Assembly: GCF_011603255.1 (NCBI RefSeq)
Contig: NZ_JAANCM010000003.1
Span: 124,001 to 188,000 of the forward strand
DNA from: Ferranicluibacter rubi
GTDB lineage: Bacteria; Pseudomonadota; Alphaproteobacteria; Rhizobiales; Rhizobiaceae
DNA length: 64,000 nt
Direction of reading: 5' to 3'
Shown: one piece after another, positions 36,578-46,059 of the stretch
How the letters are laid out: every line of letters starts with the position of its first letter
Position numbering within the stretch: position 1 is the stretch's first letter
Made by a program: the position numbers and the translations under genes
The notes under the pieces: generated by a model
Told to the model about the DNA's origin: nothing
The model's database searches: none
What the model saw: only the letters and a program-made list of their open reading frames with translations

Positions 36578-37678
36578 TTACAGGCTCCGGATGCGGGGAC
36601 TAGCAGATTGGTTGCCCCGCACCGCGACGGACGCGCGTTCCACGAGCTGTGTCGGAAGGACCAGATGTCGCGGCGCGCATCGCTCACCGCTCAGCCTTTC
36701 GATCAGCATTTTCGCTGCGGCCTCTCCCATTTCGTAGACGGGCTGGCGGACGACGGTGACCGGTGGCGTCGTCACCGCCGTCCACGCGGCATCGTGGAAG
36801 GTGACGAGCGATAGCGCCTCCGGCATTTCGATGCCATGCTCGCGCGCCACCTTGAAGATCTCCAGTGCGATGAGGCTGTCCGACGCGATGATGGCGCTGG
36901 GGGCCGTGGCCTCGCGCAGCAGGTCGATCGTCAACCGGCGCGTTGCGTCAGGCGTGTTGGCACCCAGCCGCACCCATCGCGGCATCTCGGCGATACCGGC
37001 CTGCGCGCCGACCTCAAGGAACCCCTCGATGCGTTCACGCACGGATGCCGTCAGGATGTCGCGCGTGTCGCGATAGAGATGCGTCGGCGTATCGCAGGCC
37101 GTGACATAGGCGATCTCGCGGTGGCCGCGCTCGACCAGCAGACGTGTGACGGCTTCCGCCGCCTGCCGGTCGTCCGCCGTGACGCTGTCGACCGCCAGTG
37201 CCGCGATGGCGCGGTCCAGCAGGACCAGCGGCCGGCCCGCATGGCCGATGTCTTCGAGATGACCGATCGCGCTCTCCTGTGCCGGCGACACGATCAGGCC
37301 ATCGACCCGCTTTGCCACCAGAGTCTCGATCGCCGCGCGCTCGGCCGCGACATCCTCACCCGAATTGGCAAGGACGACATTGAAGCCGCTCGCGCGGGCC
37401 GCATCCGAAATGCCCCGCACGGCCGACCCGAAGAACGGGTTCTCGATATCGCCGACGACGACGCCAATCGTTCCCGACCGGCCGGTGGTCATGCTGCGGG
37501 CCAGTTCGTTGGGGCGATAATCCAACTCTTGCGCGGCCAGCATCACCGCATCCCGCGCCTTGTCGCTCACGGTTCCATAGCCGCCGAGCACGCGCGCGGC
37601 CGTGGCTTTCGACACGCCCGACAGACGCGCTACGTCGGCCACTGTCGCAGCGGTGTTTTTCGGCTGAGGTTCTTTCAT
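36578..37678 (-). CDS. LacI-family transcriptional regulator
   Basis: A 366-residue repressor. The DNA-binding part is at residues 10-60 (ATVADVARLSGVSKATAARV and DYRPNELARSMTTGRSGTIG) and the sugar-binding-like domain follows. It is divergent from an amino-acid-type ABC importer operon. Two LacI-type palindromes lie in the shared upstream region, which strongly suggests control of that operon and of itself. The inducer cannot be read from the sequence. Confidence 0.94.
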   Translation of the reverse strand: MKEPQPKNTAATVADVARLSGVSKATAARVLGGYGTVSDKARDAVMLAAQELDYRPNELARSMTTGRSGTIGVVVGDIENPFFGSAVRGISDAARASGFNVVLANSGEDVAAERAAIETLVAKRVDGLIVSPAQESAIGHLEDIGHAGRPLVLLDRAIAALAVDSVTADDRQAAEAVTRLLVERGHREIAYVTACDTPTHLYRDTRDILTASVRERIEGFLEVGAQAGIAEMPRWVRLGANTPDATRRLTIDLLREATAPSAIIASDSLIALEIFKVAREHGIEMPEALSLVTFHDAAWTAVTTPPVTVVRQPVYEMGEAAAKMLIERLSGERCAPRHLVLPTQLVERASVAVRGNQSASPRIRSL

Positions 37679-37744
37679 TCACCCAGCTTTACAAGAGATA
37701 TTGACGGCGGGTCAACGCGTATATATCAATCGTAAATGCATCAA

Positions 37745-37777
37745 GAGACCGGTCTCATTTAAAAAGAAACCGGTCTC
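37745..37777. promoter_or_regulatory. tandem LacI-type operators
   Basis: The perfect palindrome GAGACCGGTCTC (37745-37756) and its near copy GAAACCGGTCTC (37766-37777) have a central CG and lie 21 bp apart centre to centre, two DNA turns, so two dimers would bind the same face. They are between the divergent LacI gene (67 bp away) and the importer (128 bp away). Confidence 0.75.
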
Positions 37778-37904
37778 ACGCTTCATCATAACGAGATCGG
37801 CTCATGACATCACGGTCACGCCGGAGGGAGATCCTCTGTCTGGCGAAGCCTCTTGATGTCCTGCAAAGCCGATCCGCCCTACCCACCAGAGACGGAGAAC
37901 CATC

Positions 37905-38744
37905 ATGACGATTTCAGCTTTGTCCAAACTCTCGCTCAGCCCCGTTCTGCGAACGGCAGCCCTTGCCGTCACACTCGCTCTCTCGGGCGGCCTGTCTACA
38001 GCCGCGCTCGCAGCCGAGAACCCTTATGGCCTGATCGACCCGCAAACCATCAGCGTCGGCACGATGGGGGATGCAAAGCCCTACACCTTCACCACGGTCG
38101 AGGGTGGCTTCACGGGCTTCGACATCGAGCTGTTCCTCGACGTCGCCAAGCGCATGGGGTTCACGAAGGAACAGGTCATCTTCACGGGCCAGGAATTCTC
38201 AGCCCTGATGCCGTCCGTTGCGAACGGTCGCTTCGACGTTGCGGTTGCCGCCATCGGCACGACCGACAAGCGCAAGCAGACGGTCGATTTCTCCGACGGC
38301 TATCTCGCCGGCTACCTCTCCGTCGTCACGCCAGAGGCTGCGATCACGGATGCAGCTTCGCTCAAAGGCAAGCGCCTCGGCGTCGTGCAGGGAACGTTGC
38401 AGGAGATCTACGCAGAAAAGACGTTCACCAGCACCGATCTCGTTAAGTTCCCAGACAACAATTCCGCGATATCGGGCCTGAACAACGGTACCGTCGACGC
38501 GCACTTCCTCGACTACGAGGCCGCCAAGGACTACACGACGCGCTATCCCGCGCTGAAGGTCGCCATCAATATTCCCAGCTTCGACGCGCCGGCCGGCTTC
38601 GTCATCCGCAAGGGCAACGACGCTCTGCGGACGGCATTCAACACGGCGCTCCACGCGGCGATGCAGGACGGCACCTGGAAAACGCTCTACGAAAAGTGGT
38701 TCCCCGGCTCGCCGATGCCGGATGCCTATCTCCCCAAGAAGTGA
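37905..38744 (+). CDS. amino-acid-type ABC substrate-binding protein (family 3)
   Basis: A 279-residue periplasmic binding protein of solute-binding family 3. The leader ends near ALAAEN after a hydrophobic core ([15 protein letters not shown]). Conserved patterns are [20 protein letters not shown] and [20 protein letters not shown]. It should bind a polar amino acid, opine or related amine. It opens an operon with a fused permease-ATPase and a FAD oxidoreductase; the latter suggests the ligand is oxidised at its amino group once imported. Confidence 0.94.
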   Translation: MTISALSKLSLSPVLRTAALAVTLALSGGLSTAALAAENPYGLIDPQTISVGTMGDAKPYTFTTVEGGFTGFDIELFLDVAKRMGFTKEQVIFTGQEFSALMPSVANGRFDVAVAAIGTTDKRKQTVDFSDGYLAGYLSVVTPEAAITDAASLKGKRLGVVQGTLQEIYAEKTFTSTDLVKFPDNNSAISGLNNGTVDAHFLDYEAAKDYTTRYPALKVAINIPSFDAPAGFVIRKGNDALRTAFNTALHAAMQDGTWKTLYEKWFPGSPMPDAYLPKK

Positions 38745-38784
38745 CGCCTGGACCCGGTCGCATGTCGCGGCCGGGTATTCATCT

Positions 38785-38818
38785 GCCGCCGCCCGGCATT
38801 GTGTGTGCCGGCGGCGGC
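38785..38818 (+). promoter_or_regulatory. intercistronic stem-loop after the amino-acid-binding protein gene
   Basis: CCGCCGCCCGGCA pairs with TGCCGGCGGCGG (38806-38817) with one bulged base and a short TTGTGTG loop. It lies between binding-protein and permease genes and lacks a T-run, so it fits an mRNA-stabilising or attenuating role. Confidence 0.5.
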
Positions 38819-38843
38819 TGGAGACACTTTGAAGGAAGACTGC

Positions 38844-40358
38844 ATGAACTGGTTCGACAATATCAGCCGGAGCTTTTTCGACTGGAACGCGATGGCCGAA
38901 GTTCTGCCGACGATGATCACGGTCGGGCTGAAGAACACCCTCATCCTCGCGGCCGCATCCACGGTCTTCGGGGTCATCATCGGCATGATTCTCGCCATCA
39001 TGGGCATATCGCGGTCTGCCTGGCTGCGCATTCCCGCCCGGCTCTACACCGATATCTTCCGTGGTCTTCCCGCCATCGTCACCATCCTGTTGATCGGCCA
39101 GGGTTTTGCGCGGATCGGGCGGGACCTGTTCGGCCCCTCCCCCTATCCGCTCGGGATTCTGGCTCTCAGCCTCATTGCCGGGGCCTATATCGGCGAGATC
39201 TTCCGCTCGGGCATCCAGAGCGTCGATCGCGGGCAGATGGAAGCGTCGCGGGCGCTCAGCATGAGCTACGGCCAGGGCATGCGCATCATCGTCGTACCGC
39301 AGGGCGTGCGCCGGGTGCTGCCGGCTCTGGTCAACCAGTTCATCGGCAATGTGAAGGATTCGAGCCTCGTCTACTTCCTCGGCCTTCTCGCTTCCGAGCG
39401 CGAAATCTTTCGCGTGGGGCAGGATCAGGCCGTCGTCACCGGCAACCTCTCGCCGCTGCTGCTGGCCGGCGTCTTCTACCTCGTCATTACCGTGCCGCTG
39501 ACGCATGTAGTCAACACCATCGACACGCGTCTGCGGATCGGCAAGCAGAAAACGACCACGGTCACGAGCGGACTGGAGGAAGTCTCAGAACTCGACCGTG
39601 CGCAACAGACCAAGGACACCAGCGCCGCCTTCAAGGGTGGCAGCATCGAGGTGCGCGACCTGACCATGGCCTATGGCGAACTCGACGTGCTGAAGGGCGT
39701 CGATCTCACCGTCAAGCCGGGCAGCGTGACCTGCATCATCGGCCCGTCGGGCTCCGGCAAATCGACGCTGCTGCGCTGCCTCAACCGCCTCGTCGAGCCG
39801 AAAGGCGGAACGCTGCTTCTGGATGGCGACAGCATTCTCGCGATGAAGCCCGAGAAGCTGCGCCGGCGCGTCGGCATGGTGTTCCAGCATTTCAATCTCT
39901 TTCCCGATCACACCGCCCTCGACAACGTCATGCTGTCTCTCACCAAGATCAAGCATATGCCGCGCGGTGAAGCCGAACGCATCGCCAAGGCCCGGCTTGC
40001 CGATGTCGGCCTTGCCAGCCGCCAGCATCACCGGCCCGGCGGGCTGTCCGGCGGCCAGCAGCAGCGCGTCGCCATCGCCCGGGCGCTTGCCATGGAGCCT
40101 GAAGTCATCCTGTTCGACGAAGTCACGAGCGCGCTGGATCCGGAACTGGTCAAGGGCGTCCTGAACCTGATGGCGGATCTCGGGGGACGCGGCATGACCA
40201 TGGTCGTCGTCACCCACGAAATGGGCTTTGCCCGACGGGTGGCCGATCAGGTCGTGTTCATGGACGAGGGCCGCGTGGTGGAAGCCGGCACGCCGGCACA
40301 GATCTTCGACGACCCGCAAAGCCCGCGCCTGCGGCGCTTCCTCGCCGAAGTGCTGTGA
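38844..40358 (+). CDS. fused amino-acid ABC permease/ATP-binding protein
   Basis: A 504-residue fusion. Residues about 1-235 form a HisM/GlnP-type permease with the EAA loop (RSGIQSVDRGQMEASRALSM, about 121-140). Residues about 265-504 form the ATPase, with Walker A GPSGSGKS at 300-307, signature LSGGQQQRVAIARAL and Walker B VILFDEVTSALDP. The joint is a short polar linker at about 235-265. The start chosen is ATG 38844 (MNWFDNISR) after GAAGGA. One polypeptide therefore supplies both subunits; as a dimer it makes a complete importer core. Such fusions are known but less common than split genes. Confidence 0.93.
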   Translation: MNWFDNISRSFFDWNAMAEVLPTMITVGLKNTLILAAASTVFGVIIGMILAIMGISRSAWLRIPARLYTDIFRGLPAIVTILLIGQGFARIGRDLFGPSPYPLGILALSLIAGAYIGEIFRSGIQSVDRGQMEASRALSMSYGQGMRIIVVPQGVRRVLPALVNQFIGNVKDSSLVYFLGLLASEREIFRVGQDQAVVTGNLSPLLLAGVFYLVITVPLTHVVNTIDTRLRIGKQKTTTVTSGLEEVSELDRAQQTKDTSAAFKGGSIEVRDLTMAYGELDVLKGVDLTVKPGSVTCIIGPSGSGKSTLLRCLNRLVEPKGGTLLLDGDSILAMKPEKLRRRVGMVFQHFNLFPDHTALDNVMLSLTKIKHMPRGEAERIAKARLADVGLASRQHHRPGGLSGGQQQRVAIARALAMEPEVILFDEVTSALDPELVKGVLNLMADLGGRGMTMVVVTHEMGFARRVADQVVFMDEGRVVEAGTPAQIFDDPQSPRLRRFLAEVL

Positions 40359-40455
40359 CGCGAACACCGTGATACGGACGCCTTTTTCGGCTCCGCCGTC
40401 TCCGTCAACCGGGAACCCGTTTCCATTCCATCAGCAAGCAGTGAAAGACACTCCC

Positions 40456-41580
40456 ATGTCCGACAAAACCATATCGTCCGCCGTCATCATCGGCGCCGGC
40501 ATCTTCGGCGTTTCCACAGCCGTGCAGCTTCTGCGGCGCGGCGTTTCCGTGACCCTCGTGAATGACGGCCCGGTCGCCAACGGCGCGTCCGGCCGCTCGC
40601 TGTCCTGGCTGAATTCCGCCCGGATGCGCTCCAATCCCTATCATCTGCTGCGCATGGCCGGCATCGACCGGTACAGAACATTGGCGAGCCGGATCGGCCC
40701 GGTGGACTGGCTCCGCTTCGATGGCGGCCTCACCTGGGATGCGGACGACGCCACCAACGAGATCGCGGCGGCCTATGCCCATGAAGTATCGCTGGCCTAT
40801 GACGCTCAGCATCTGACGCCCGGCGATGTGGACAAGTGGACGCCCGGCGTCGATGCCACAGCCATCACGGGGAATTCGGCAATCTTCAATCCCGGCGAAG
40901 GCTGGGTGGATCTGCCCTCGTTGATCGACCTTCTCCTTGCCGACGTCACCGCCCTCGGCGGCACGCTCGTCACCACCGAAGGCAGCGCCAGCGTCATCGT
41001 CGAAAACGACCGCGCCGCCGGCGTGCAGACGACGGCAGGCGTGCGGCACATGGCGGATGCCGTGCTGATCGCCACCGGCCCTGCGGTACCGGCCATGGCT
41101 GCCGAACTGGGCGCGACGATCCTCGATGGCACGCCGGTCGCTCTTCTTCTGACGACCAAGCCGATCGACCATCCGCTGAAAGCCGTGCTCAACACGCCGC
41201 GCGTCGCCGTGCGCCCCACCCCGGACGGTGCCTTCGTCATCGATGCCGACTGGGCTGCAGACGAGGTCGTCACCCATGCCGACGGCGCCTACGAGGTGAA
41301 GGACACGACCGTATCTGGCCTGTTGGCCGAGGCGTCAAAAGTGCTCTCCGGTCATCCCAAGCTGGAACTCGCGTCCTACGCCGCCGGGCGCAAGCCCATT
41401 CCGGCCGATGGCGATCCGGTGCTGGGCGCGTTGCCGACCGTGCCAGGCTGCCATGTCGCCTTCAGCCATAGCGGCGCAACGCTCGGCCTCATCGTCGGCG
41501 AACTCACCGCCTATGAAATGGCAACCGGCCAACGCCACCCGCTGCTCGAAACATTCCGCCCGGAGCGCTTCAGCGCCTGA
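40456..41580 (+). CDS. FAD-dependent amine/amino-acid oxidoreductase (DAO family)
   Basis: A 374-residue flavoprotein of the D-amino-acid oxidase/glycine oxidase/sarcosine oxidase family. The FAD-binding dinucleotide motif is VIIGAGIFGVSTAVQLLRRG near the N-terminus, and the C-terminal GCHVAFSHSGATLGLIVGEL completes the FAD site. It likely oxidises the C-N bond of the imported compound in the cytoplasm. It follows the transporter by 97 bp in the same direction and a 12-bp hairpin closes the operon. Confidence 0.9.
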   Translation: MSDKTISSAVIIGAGIFGVSTAVQLLRRGVSVTLVNDGPVANGASGRSLSWLNSARMRSNPYHLLRMAGIDRYRTLASRIGPVDWLRFDGGLTWDADDATNEIAAAYAHEVSLAYDAQHLTPGDVDKWTPGVDATAITGNSAIFNPGEGWVDLPSLIDLLLADVTALGGTLVTTEGSASVIVENDRAAGVQTTAGVRHMADAVLIATGPAVPAMAAELGATILDGTPVALLLTTKPIDHPLKAVLNTPRVAVRPTPDGAFVIDADWAADEVVTHADGAYEVKDTTVSGLLAEASKVLSGHPKLELASYAAGRKPIPADGDPVLGALPTVPGCHVAFSHSGATLGLIVGELTAYEMATGQRHPLLETFRPERFSA

Positions 41581-41589
41581 TGCCACGGA

Positions 41590-41624
41590 TCGAAGGGGCG
41601 GCCCCGAAGGCGCCGCCCCTTCGA
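41590..41624 (+). terminator. stem-loop closing the importer/oxidoreductase operon
   Basis: TCGAAGGGGCGG (41590-41601) and CCGCCCCTTCGA (41613-41624) form a perfect 12-bp stem with an 11-nt loop ten bases after the stop. No T-run follows. Confidence 0.6.
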
Positions 41625-41706
41625 TATGGCACAACGCCCTCTCCCGACCCCTGTGGAATTGCAGACGCACTATCGACAGGAGCCGGCTCGCCTATCCCGA
41701 TCGCAC

Positions 41707-42930
41707 CTAGAAGACCTTGCCCTCCTTCAGATGCGTCGTCGTTTCGTTCAGAAGATAGTCACCGACCACACGCGACTTGTGCAGCAGGGGATTGTGATTG
41801 AGGACAGTCCGGATATTGCGCCAATGGCGGTCGAAATTGTTGTCGCGCGACGTGGCGGAGCCGCCACCGAGCTCGAACATCCGTTCGGCGCTGCGCGGCC
41901 CGAGCTGGCCGAGGATGAGTTGGGTCTGCGCCGTTGCGAGTGCGCTGGAGATGAGCGCCTGTTCGATCTCCGCCTCGTTACGCCGGGCAAAGGCGGCGAC
42001 GGTCCGGTCCAGTGCCGCCGCGGCCGCCGCGACAGCTTGATCGATCGCGAAGGCGTTCGCGGCGATCTCTCCGATCACCTGCTGCACGAAGGGATCCTGC
42101 CTTGCGGTTTCGGCTGCGCTATGGGCCGTGGAACGTGCCTGCCGCCGGACATAGGCAATCCCGTCCGAAAGCACGTTGCGCACGGCACCCGCCGCACTGG
42201 CGGCGAGATGCAGCTGCCGTTGCGTGGAACAGTGCCGCCCGACGAGATCGTCGAGGCTTCGCCGTGTGAACTCGTGCGGAAACACCTCGACATTGTCGAG
42301 AATAATGCCGCCACTGGCCGTCAGGCGCTGGCCCATGCCGTCCCAGTCATCCAGGATCGTGATGCCTTCGCGCTCGACGGGCAGCAGCACCCCGACAGGC
42401 TGGCCCTGTTCGTCCAGAGCGCTGAAAGAGGCGAAATCGGCAAAGGCCGTGCCGGTCGCGTACCACTTCCGGCCGTTCAAGCGGAACGTGTCGCCTTGTC
42501 GCACGATGGTCGTCGTAACTTGCCCCGGCCGTGCCGTCCCCTGTTCCGTATGCGCGCCGCCGAAGAGCTTTCCCGCAAGGATCAGCTCCACCGCGCCGGC
42601 ATCGCGCCGGTCGGGCGCGCTCAGGATCGTGTTCTCGACATAATTGAAATGCGAACGCAAGGCATGCGCGACGTTGGAATCCGCCGCGCCGATGGAAGCG
42701 ATCATCTCGATAAAGTCCACTGCGGAGCCTCCGGGTCCGCCCAGCGCCACGGGAATGCGCAACGTGCCGAGGCCCAGTTCGCGGAACAGGCGAAAAGCTT
42801 CGAAAGGCAGTTCGCGGTCGCGGTCCCGCCGTGCAGCATCCTTTGCGATCTCGGCCGTGAAGGTGGGGATGCGCGCGAGGAGATCCTCGCGTGTCGGGCG
42901 TCTGGTCGTCTGCAATGTGGCGATGCTCAA
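41707..42930 (-). CDS. DszC/SfnB-like flavin-dependent monooxygenase (acyl-CoA dehydrogenase fold)
   Basis: A 407-residue protein of the acyl-CoA dehydrogenase superfamily. It has the monooxygenase-branch pattern GGGSATSRDNNFDRHWRNIR followed by HNPLLHKSRVVGDYLLNE rather than the acyl-CoA dehydrogenase end, and the length is close to DszC (417). Relatives oxygenate sulfur compounds, such as sulfide to sulfone, with reduced flavin supplied by a separate reductase. It is the last gene of a minus-strand run with a Dpp-type importer and lies 9 kb from the DszA/DszB homologues. The exact reaction is an inference; some members act on amines. Confidence 0.82.
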   Translation of the reverse strand: MSIATLQTTRRPTREDLLARIPTFTAEIAKDAARRDRDRELPFEAFRLFRELGLGTLRIPVALGGPGGSAVDFIEMIASIGAADSNVAHALRSHFNYVENTILSAPDRRDAGAVELILAGKLFGGAHTEQGTARPGQVTTTIVRQGDTFRLNGRKWYATGTAFADFASFSALDEQGQPVGVLLPVEREGITILDDWDGMGQRLTASGGIILDNVEVFPHEFTRRSLDDLVGRHCSTQRQLHLAASAAGAVRNVLSDGIAYVRRQARSTAHSAAETARQDPFVQQVIGEIAANAFAIDQAVAAAAAALDRTVAAFARRNEAEIEQALISSALATAQTQLILGQLGPRSAERMFELGGGSATSRDNNFDRHWRNIRTVLNHNPLLHKSRVVGDYLLNETTTHLKEGKVF

Positions 42931-43060
42931 GCAAAGGCCTCCCGGAATGGGCGTCTGCGCGAGTGACCGGATCTTCTCCGGTCGCTCGGTTTCATTGATT
43001 TCGTTTGTCTTTTCGGGATAACCGGTTTCCCCCTATCCCTCACAAACTCTCGTGGCTCGG

Positions 43061-44677
43061 TCAGCTCTCGAAGGAGATCTCGGCGCCGTTGCTCCAGAGG
43101 TCCTCGACGCCGATCTTCAGGTTCTTGATCCGCTTGTCATAGACCGTGATCACGGAAGGCGTGACGATGTCGAGCGTCGGCAGGTCCTGCACCACCAGCG
43201 TCTGGAATTCCTTGAAAAGCTGCAGCCGCTTCTTCTCGTCGATTTCGACCGCCGCAGCCTCCAGCAGACGATCGACGTCCGGGTTGGAATATCTCGAACC
43301 ATTGGTGAAGGGCACGCCCGGTTTGAAGTTCTTCGACCAGTAGAGCCGCTGGATGCCAACCGTGGGATCATAGAGATTGCTCATGCCCTCGATGGCGATG
43401 TCGAAATCGCGATCGGTGAAGATCCGCTTCACGAACGTGGCGAAATCCTGACTGCGAAGCTCGACCTTGATGCCGACCTTGGAGAGCGCCTGAGCGAAAT
43501 ACTCCGCCGTCTGCTTGGGAGGACCGGACGGCTGCGTGGGATCGATGAAGAGCTTGAAGCGGAAACCGTCGGCACCCCGCTTGTAGCCGGCTTCGTCCAG
43601 AAGCTTTTCCGCCTTCTCCGGACTGAAGTCGTATTTCGGCAGATCCGGCGTATAGAATTTGACCAGGTCGGGGCTGACCGGGCCGTCGAGCCGCGTTGCA
43701 TAGCCGAGATAGACGGTGTTGACGATGAAGTCCTTGTCGATCGCATGGGCGATCGCGTGACGCACCTTGATGTCGGCGAGGTACTTGTTTTCGAGATTGA
43801 ACTCGGCGCGCGCAATGCTCGGCGAATAGGGCGCGGGCGCGGTATCGACCACAAGGTTCGGATTGGCCTTGAGGCGTTCGATATCTGTCAGCGGCAGGTT
43901 GGCGGTGGAGATCTGCACTTCCCCGGTTTCGATCGCCGCCACCGCCGCAGCGGGGTCGATGATGAAGCGGAAGATGATCTGGTCGAGATAGGGCTTGGGC
44001 GCTCCCCAGTAATTCTCGTTGCGTTCGAAGAGTGCATGGCTGCCACGCACCCACTCCACGAACTTGTAGGGCCCGGTGCCGACGGGCGCGACATTGTGCG
44101 GGTTCTCGGCGATCTTCGTGCCTTCATAAAGATGCTTCGGCACGATCGGCGCTTCGAAGCTGGCAAAGGCGCTGAGAAGATAGGGCGCAGGCTTGGACAG
44201 AAGCAGCTCGACCTCATGGCTGCCCAGCACGTTGGCCTTCTGCACGGAGGCGAAGGTCGCCCGACCGCGCGGGTGGTTTTCCTTCAGCGCCAGGATGGAG
44301 AAGGCGACGTCCTCGGCCGTGAAGTCCCGGCCATCATGCCATTTGACGCCCTTCCTGAGCTTGAACCAGTAGCGAAGGCCATCCTTGCTGACCGTCCATT
44401 CGGTTGCCAGGAGCGGCTGCGGGGCAAAATTGCGGTCATAGGTCAGCAAACTCTCGGTCGCCTTGCCACTGACGTAATAGGCGGCGCCTGCGGAGTGGGC
44501 GATGAGCACGAGAACGGGCGGTTCCGTTCCAATGTTGATCGAAACGGTGCCGCCGCGCGTCGGCTCGGTCTCAGCCCACACGCCTTGCGGAATGGCGGTA
44601 GTGGCCGCCAGCGCGACGGTGGAAAGCAGGAGGGCGCGGCGGGTCGGCGTCGGACCCCAGGTCGTCTTGATCGTCAT
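43061..44677 (-). CDS. peptide/nickel-type ABC substrate-binding protein (family 5, DppA-like)
   Basis: A 538-residue periplasmic protein of solute-binding family 5. The leader (RRALLLSTVALAATTAIPQG, cleavage after VWA) is Tat- or Sec-like. Family patterns include LLTYDRNFAPQPLLATEW and LRKGVKWHDGRDFTAEDVAF. The start ATG 44677 has GGGGAA upstream, better than codons further out. Its transport partners are the dppB-C-D-F-like genes upstream. With two sulfur-oxygenase-type clusters around it, the ligand need not be a peptide. Confidence 0.93.
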   Translation of the reverse strand: MTIKTTWGPTPTRRALLLSTVALAATTAIPQGVWAETEPTRGGTVSINIGTEPPVLVLIAHSAGAAYYVSGKATESLLTYDRNFAPQPLLATEWTVSKDGLRYWFKLRKGVKWHDGRDFTAEDVAFSILALKENHPRGRATFASVQKANVLGSHEVELLLSKPAPYLLSAFASFEAPIVPKHLYEGTKIAENPHNVAPVGTGPYKFVEWVRGSHALFERNENYWGAPKPYLDQIIFRFIIDPAAAVAAIETGEVQISTANLPLTDIERLKANPNLVVDTAPAPYSPSIARAEFNLENKYLADIKVRHAIAHAIDKDFIVNTVYLGYATRLDGPVSPDLVKFYTPDLPKYDFSPEKAEKLLDEAGYKRGADGFRFKLFIDPTQPSGPPKQTAEYFAQALSKVGIKVELRSQDFATFVKRIFTDRDFDIAIEGMSNLYDPTVGIQRLYWSKNFKPGVPFTNGSRYSNPDVDRLLEAAAVEIDEKKRLQLFKEFQTLVVQDLPTLDIVTPSVITVYDKRIKNLKIGVEDLWSNGAEISFES

Positions 44678-44760
44678 GATATTCCCCAAAGCAGCCATCC
44701 GGCAGGGCGGACGGCCCGAATTCGTCAGACACCCGCCTCCGGGCGATGCGTCACACACTA

Positions 44761-44790
44761 TATTGTCTATAAATTTTATCGAGATAATAG
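44761..44790. promoter_or_regulatory. AT-rich imperfect palindrome upstream of the family 5 binding protein
   Basis: TATTGTCTATAAA is followed by TTTATCGAGATAATA, an imperfect inverted repeat in the 301-bp gap between the binding protein (start 44677) and the aldo/keto reductase (stop 44979). A terminator for the upstream gene lies in the same gap, so this stretch is where a separate promoter or operator for the binding protein would be. No other feature was seen in the gap. Confidence 0.35.
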
Positions 44791-44905
44791 ATTTCTGTCC
44801 GCGTGAGATTGATTGGAAAAACTCAAGCGTTTTCCGCTTCTCCGCAGAAATGCCGGTTCCCTCGCGCGGACGCGAACAAACGTGAGGCGAGACAGCAGGA
44901 GAGAC

Positions 44906-44935
44906 GAAAAAGCCCCGGAGTCGATGTCCGGGGCT
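44906..44935 (-). terminator. rho-independent terminator after the aldo/keto reductase gene
   Basis: On the minus strand a 9-bp GC-rich stem (AGCCCCGGA at 44927-44935 pairing with 44911-44919 across a 7-nt loop) is followed by five U residues. It ends the transporter/aldo-keto reductase unit about 45 bp after the stop. Confidence 0.75.
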
Positions 44936-44978
44936 TCGGTGCGGGACGCGGCCGCTCTATGTTCGACAAGAAACGAAT

Positions 44979-46040
44979 TCAGGCGACGCGCTGGGGACGA
45001 GCGAGCGGAACGACTGCGCCGGAGGGAGCAGAGGTGCGGGGAACGCGCCCTTCGACCGGATGCCCCGGATCCGTGAAGCCGGGCGTGGAGGGGTGCCCGG
45101 TTGCGACCAGCCGATCGACGAGCGCCTCGTCCTCCGCATCCAGCGTCACATCGAGCGCGCGGAGATAGGCATCCCAATGCGCTTCTGTGCGCGGGCCGGC
45201 GATGGCGGACGTAACGAGCTTGTTGTTCAGCACCCAGGCCAGGGCAAAATCGGCAGGTGAAATGCCCTTCGCCTGCGCATGGGCGGCGATCTGCTTGGCG
45301 ATCGCGATCGATTCCTCGCGGAACTCGACGTCGTGCATGCGCTTGTCGCCGCGACCGGCCCGGGTATCTGCAGCCGGGGCTTCTCCAACGTTGTATTTGC
45401 CGGTGAGCACGCCGCGTGCGAGCGGGCTGTAGGAGACGACACCGAGACCGTATGCGGCCGCGGCCGGAAGCTGCTCGGCTTCGGCCGTGCGATTGACGAT
45501 ATTGTAGAGCGGCTGGCTGGCGACCGGCCGGTCGATGCCCAGCTGGTCGGCGAGATGCGCGACCTCCGCGATGCGCCAGCCGCGGAAATTGGACACGCCG
45601 AAATAGCGCAGCTTGCCGGCCTTGATGAGGTCGGCGATCGCCCGGACCGGCTCTTCCAGCGGGGCGTCGAATACGGCCCGGTGGAAGTAGAGAATGTCGA
45701 TATAGTCGGTGCCGAGGTTGCGCAGCGAGTTCTCGACCGTCTGATAGATCCATTTGCGCGAGTAGCCCCCGCGGTTCGGGCCGCCGTTGCGGGCGTTCAC
45801 GAACTTGGTGGCAACGACCCAGCTGTCGCGGTTCTTGGCGATGCCGCGGCCGACGACCTTTTCCGACTGGCCGTCGTGGTAGACATCGGCCGTATCGATA
45901 AAATTGATGCCCTGTTCATGCGCCTTGTCGATGATGCGGAAGGCGACGTCATCCGGCGTCTGGTTGCCGAACATCATGGCCCCCAGCGTCAGTGGAGAGA
46001 CCTTGAGGGCACTGCGCCCGAGATAGCGGTGGTCGACCAT
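44979..46040 (-). CDS. aldo/keto reductase
   Basis: A 353-residue NADPH-type aldo/keto reductase. Catalytic D49, Y54, K79 and H120 are in place (NFIDTADVYHDGQSE, VATKF, DILYFH). The chosen ATG at 46040 has AAGGAG upstream; the longer open frame would add 74 unrelated residues. It follows the transporter ATPase gene by 19 bp, so it is expressed with the importer. It might reduce an aldehyde released from the imported compound; this is inference. Confidence 0.93.
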   Translation of the reverse strand: MVDHRYLGRSALKVSPLTLGAMMFGNQTPDDVAFRIIDKAHEQGINFIDTADVYHDGQSEKVVGRGIAKNRDSWVVATKFVNARNGGPNRGGYSRKWIYQTVENSLRNLGTDYIDILYFHRAVFDAPLEEPVRAIADLIKAGKLRYFGVSNFRGWRIAEVAHLADQLGIDRPVASQPLYNIVNRTAEAEQLPAAAAYGLGVVSYSPLARGVLTGKYNVGEAPAADTRAGRGDKRMHDVEFREESIAIAKQIAAHAQAKGISPADFALAWVLNNKLVTSAIAGPRTEAHWDAYLRALDVTLDAEDEALVDRLVATGHPSTPGFTDPGHPVEGRVPRTSAPSGAVVPLARPQRVA

Positions 46041-46059
46041 CGTGAAAAACTCCTTTGAT

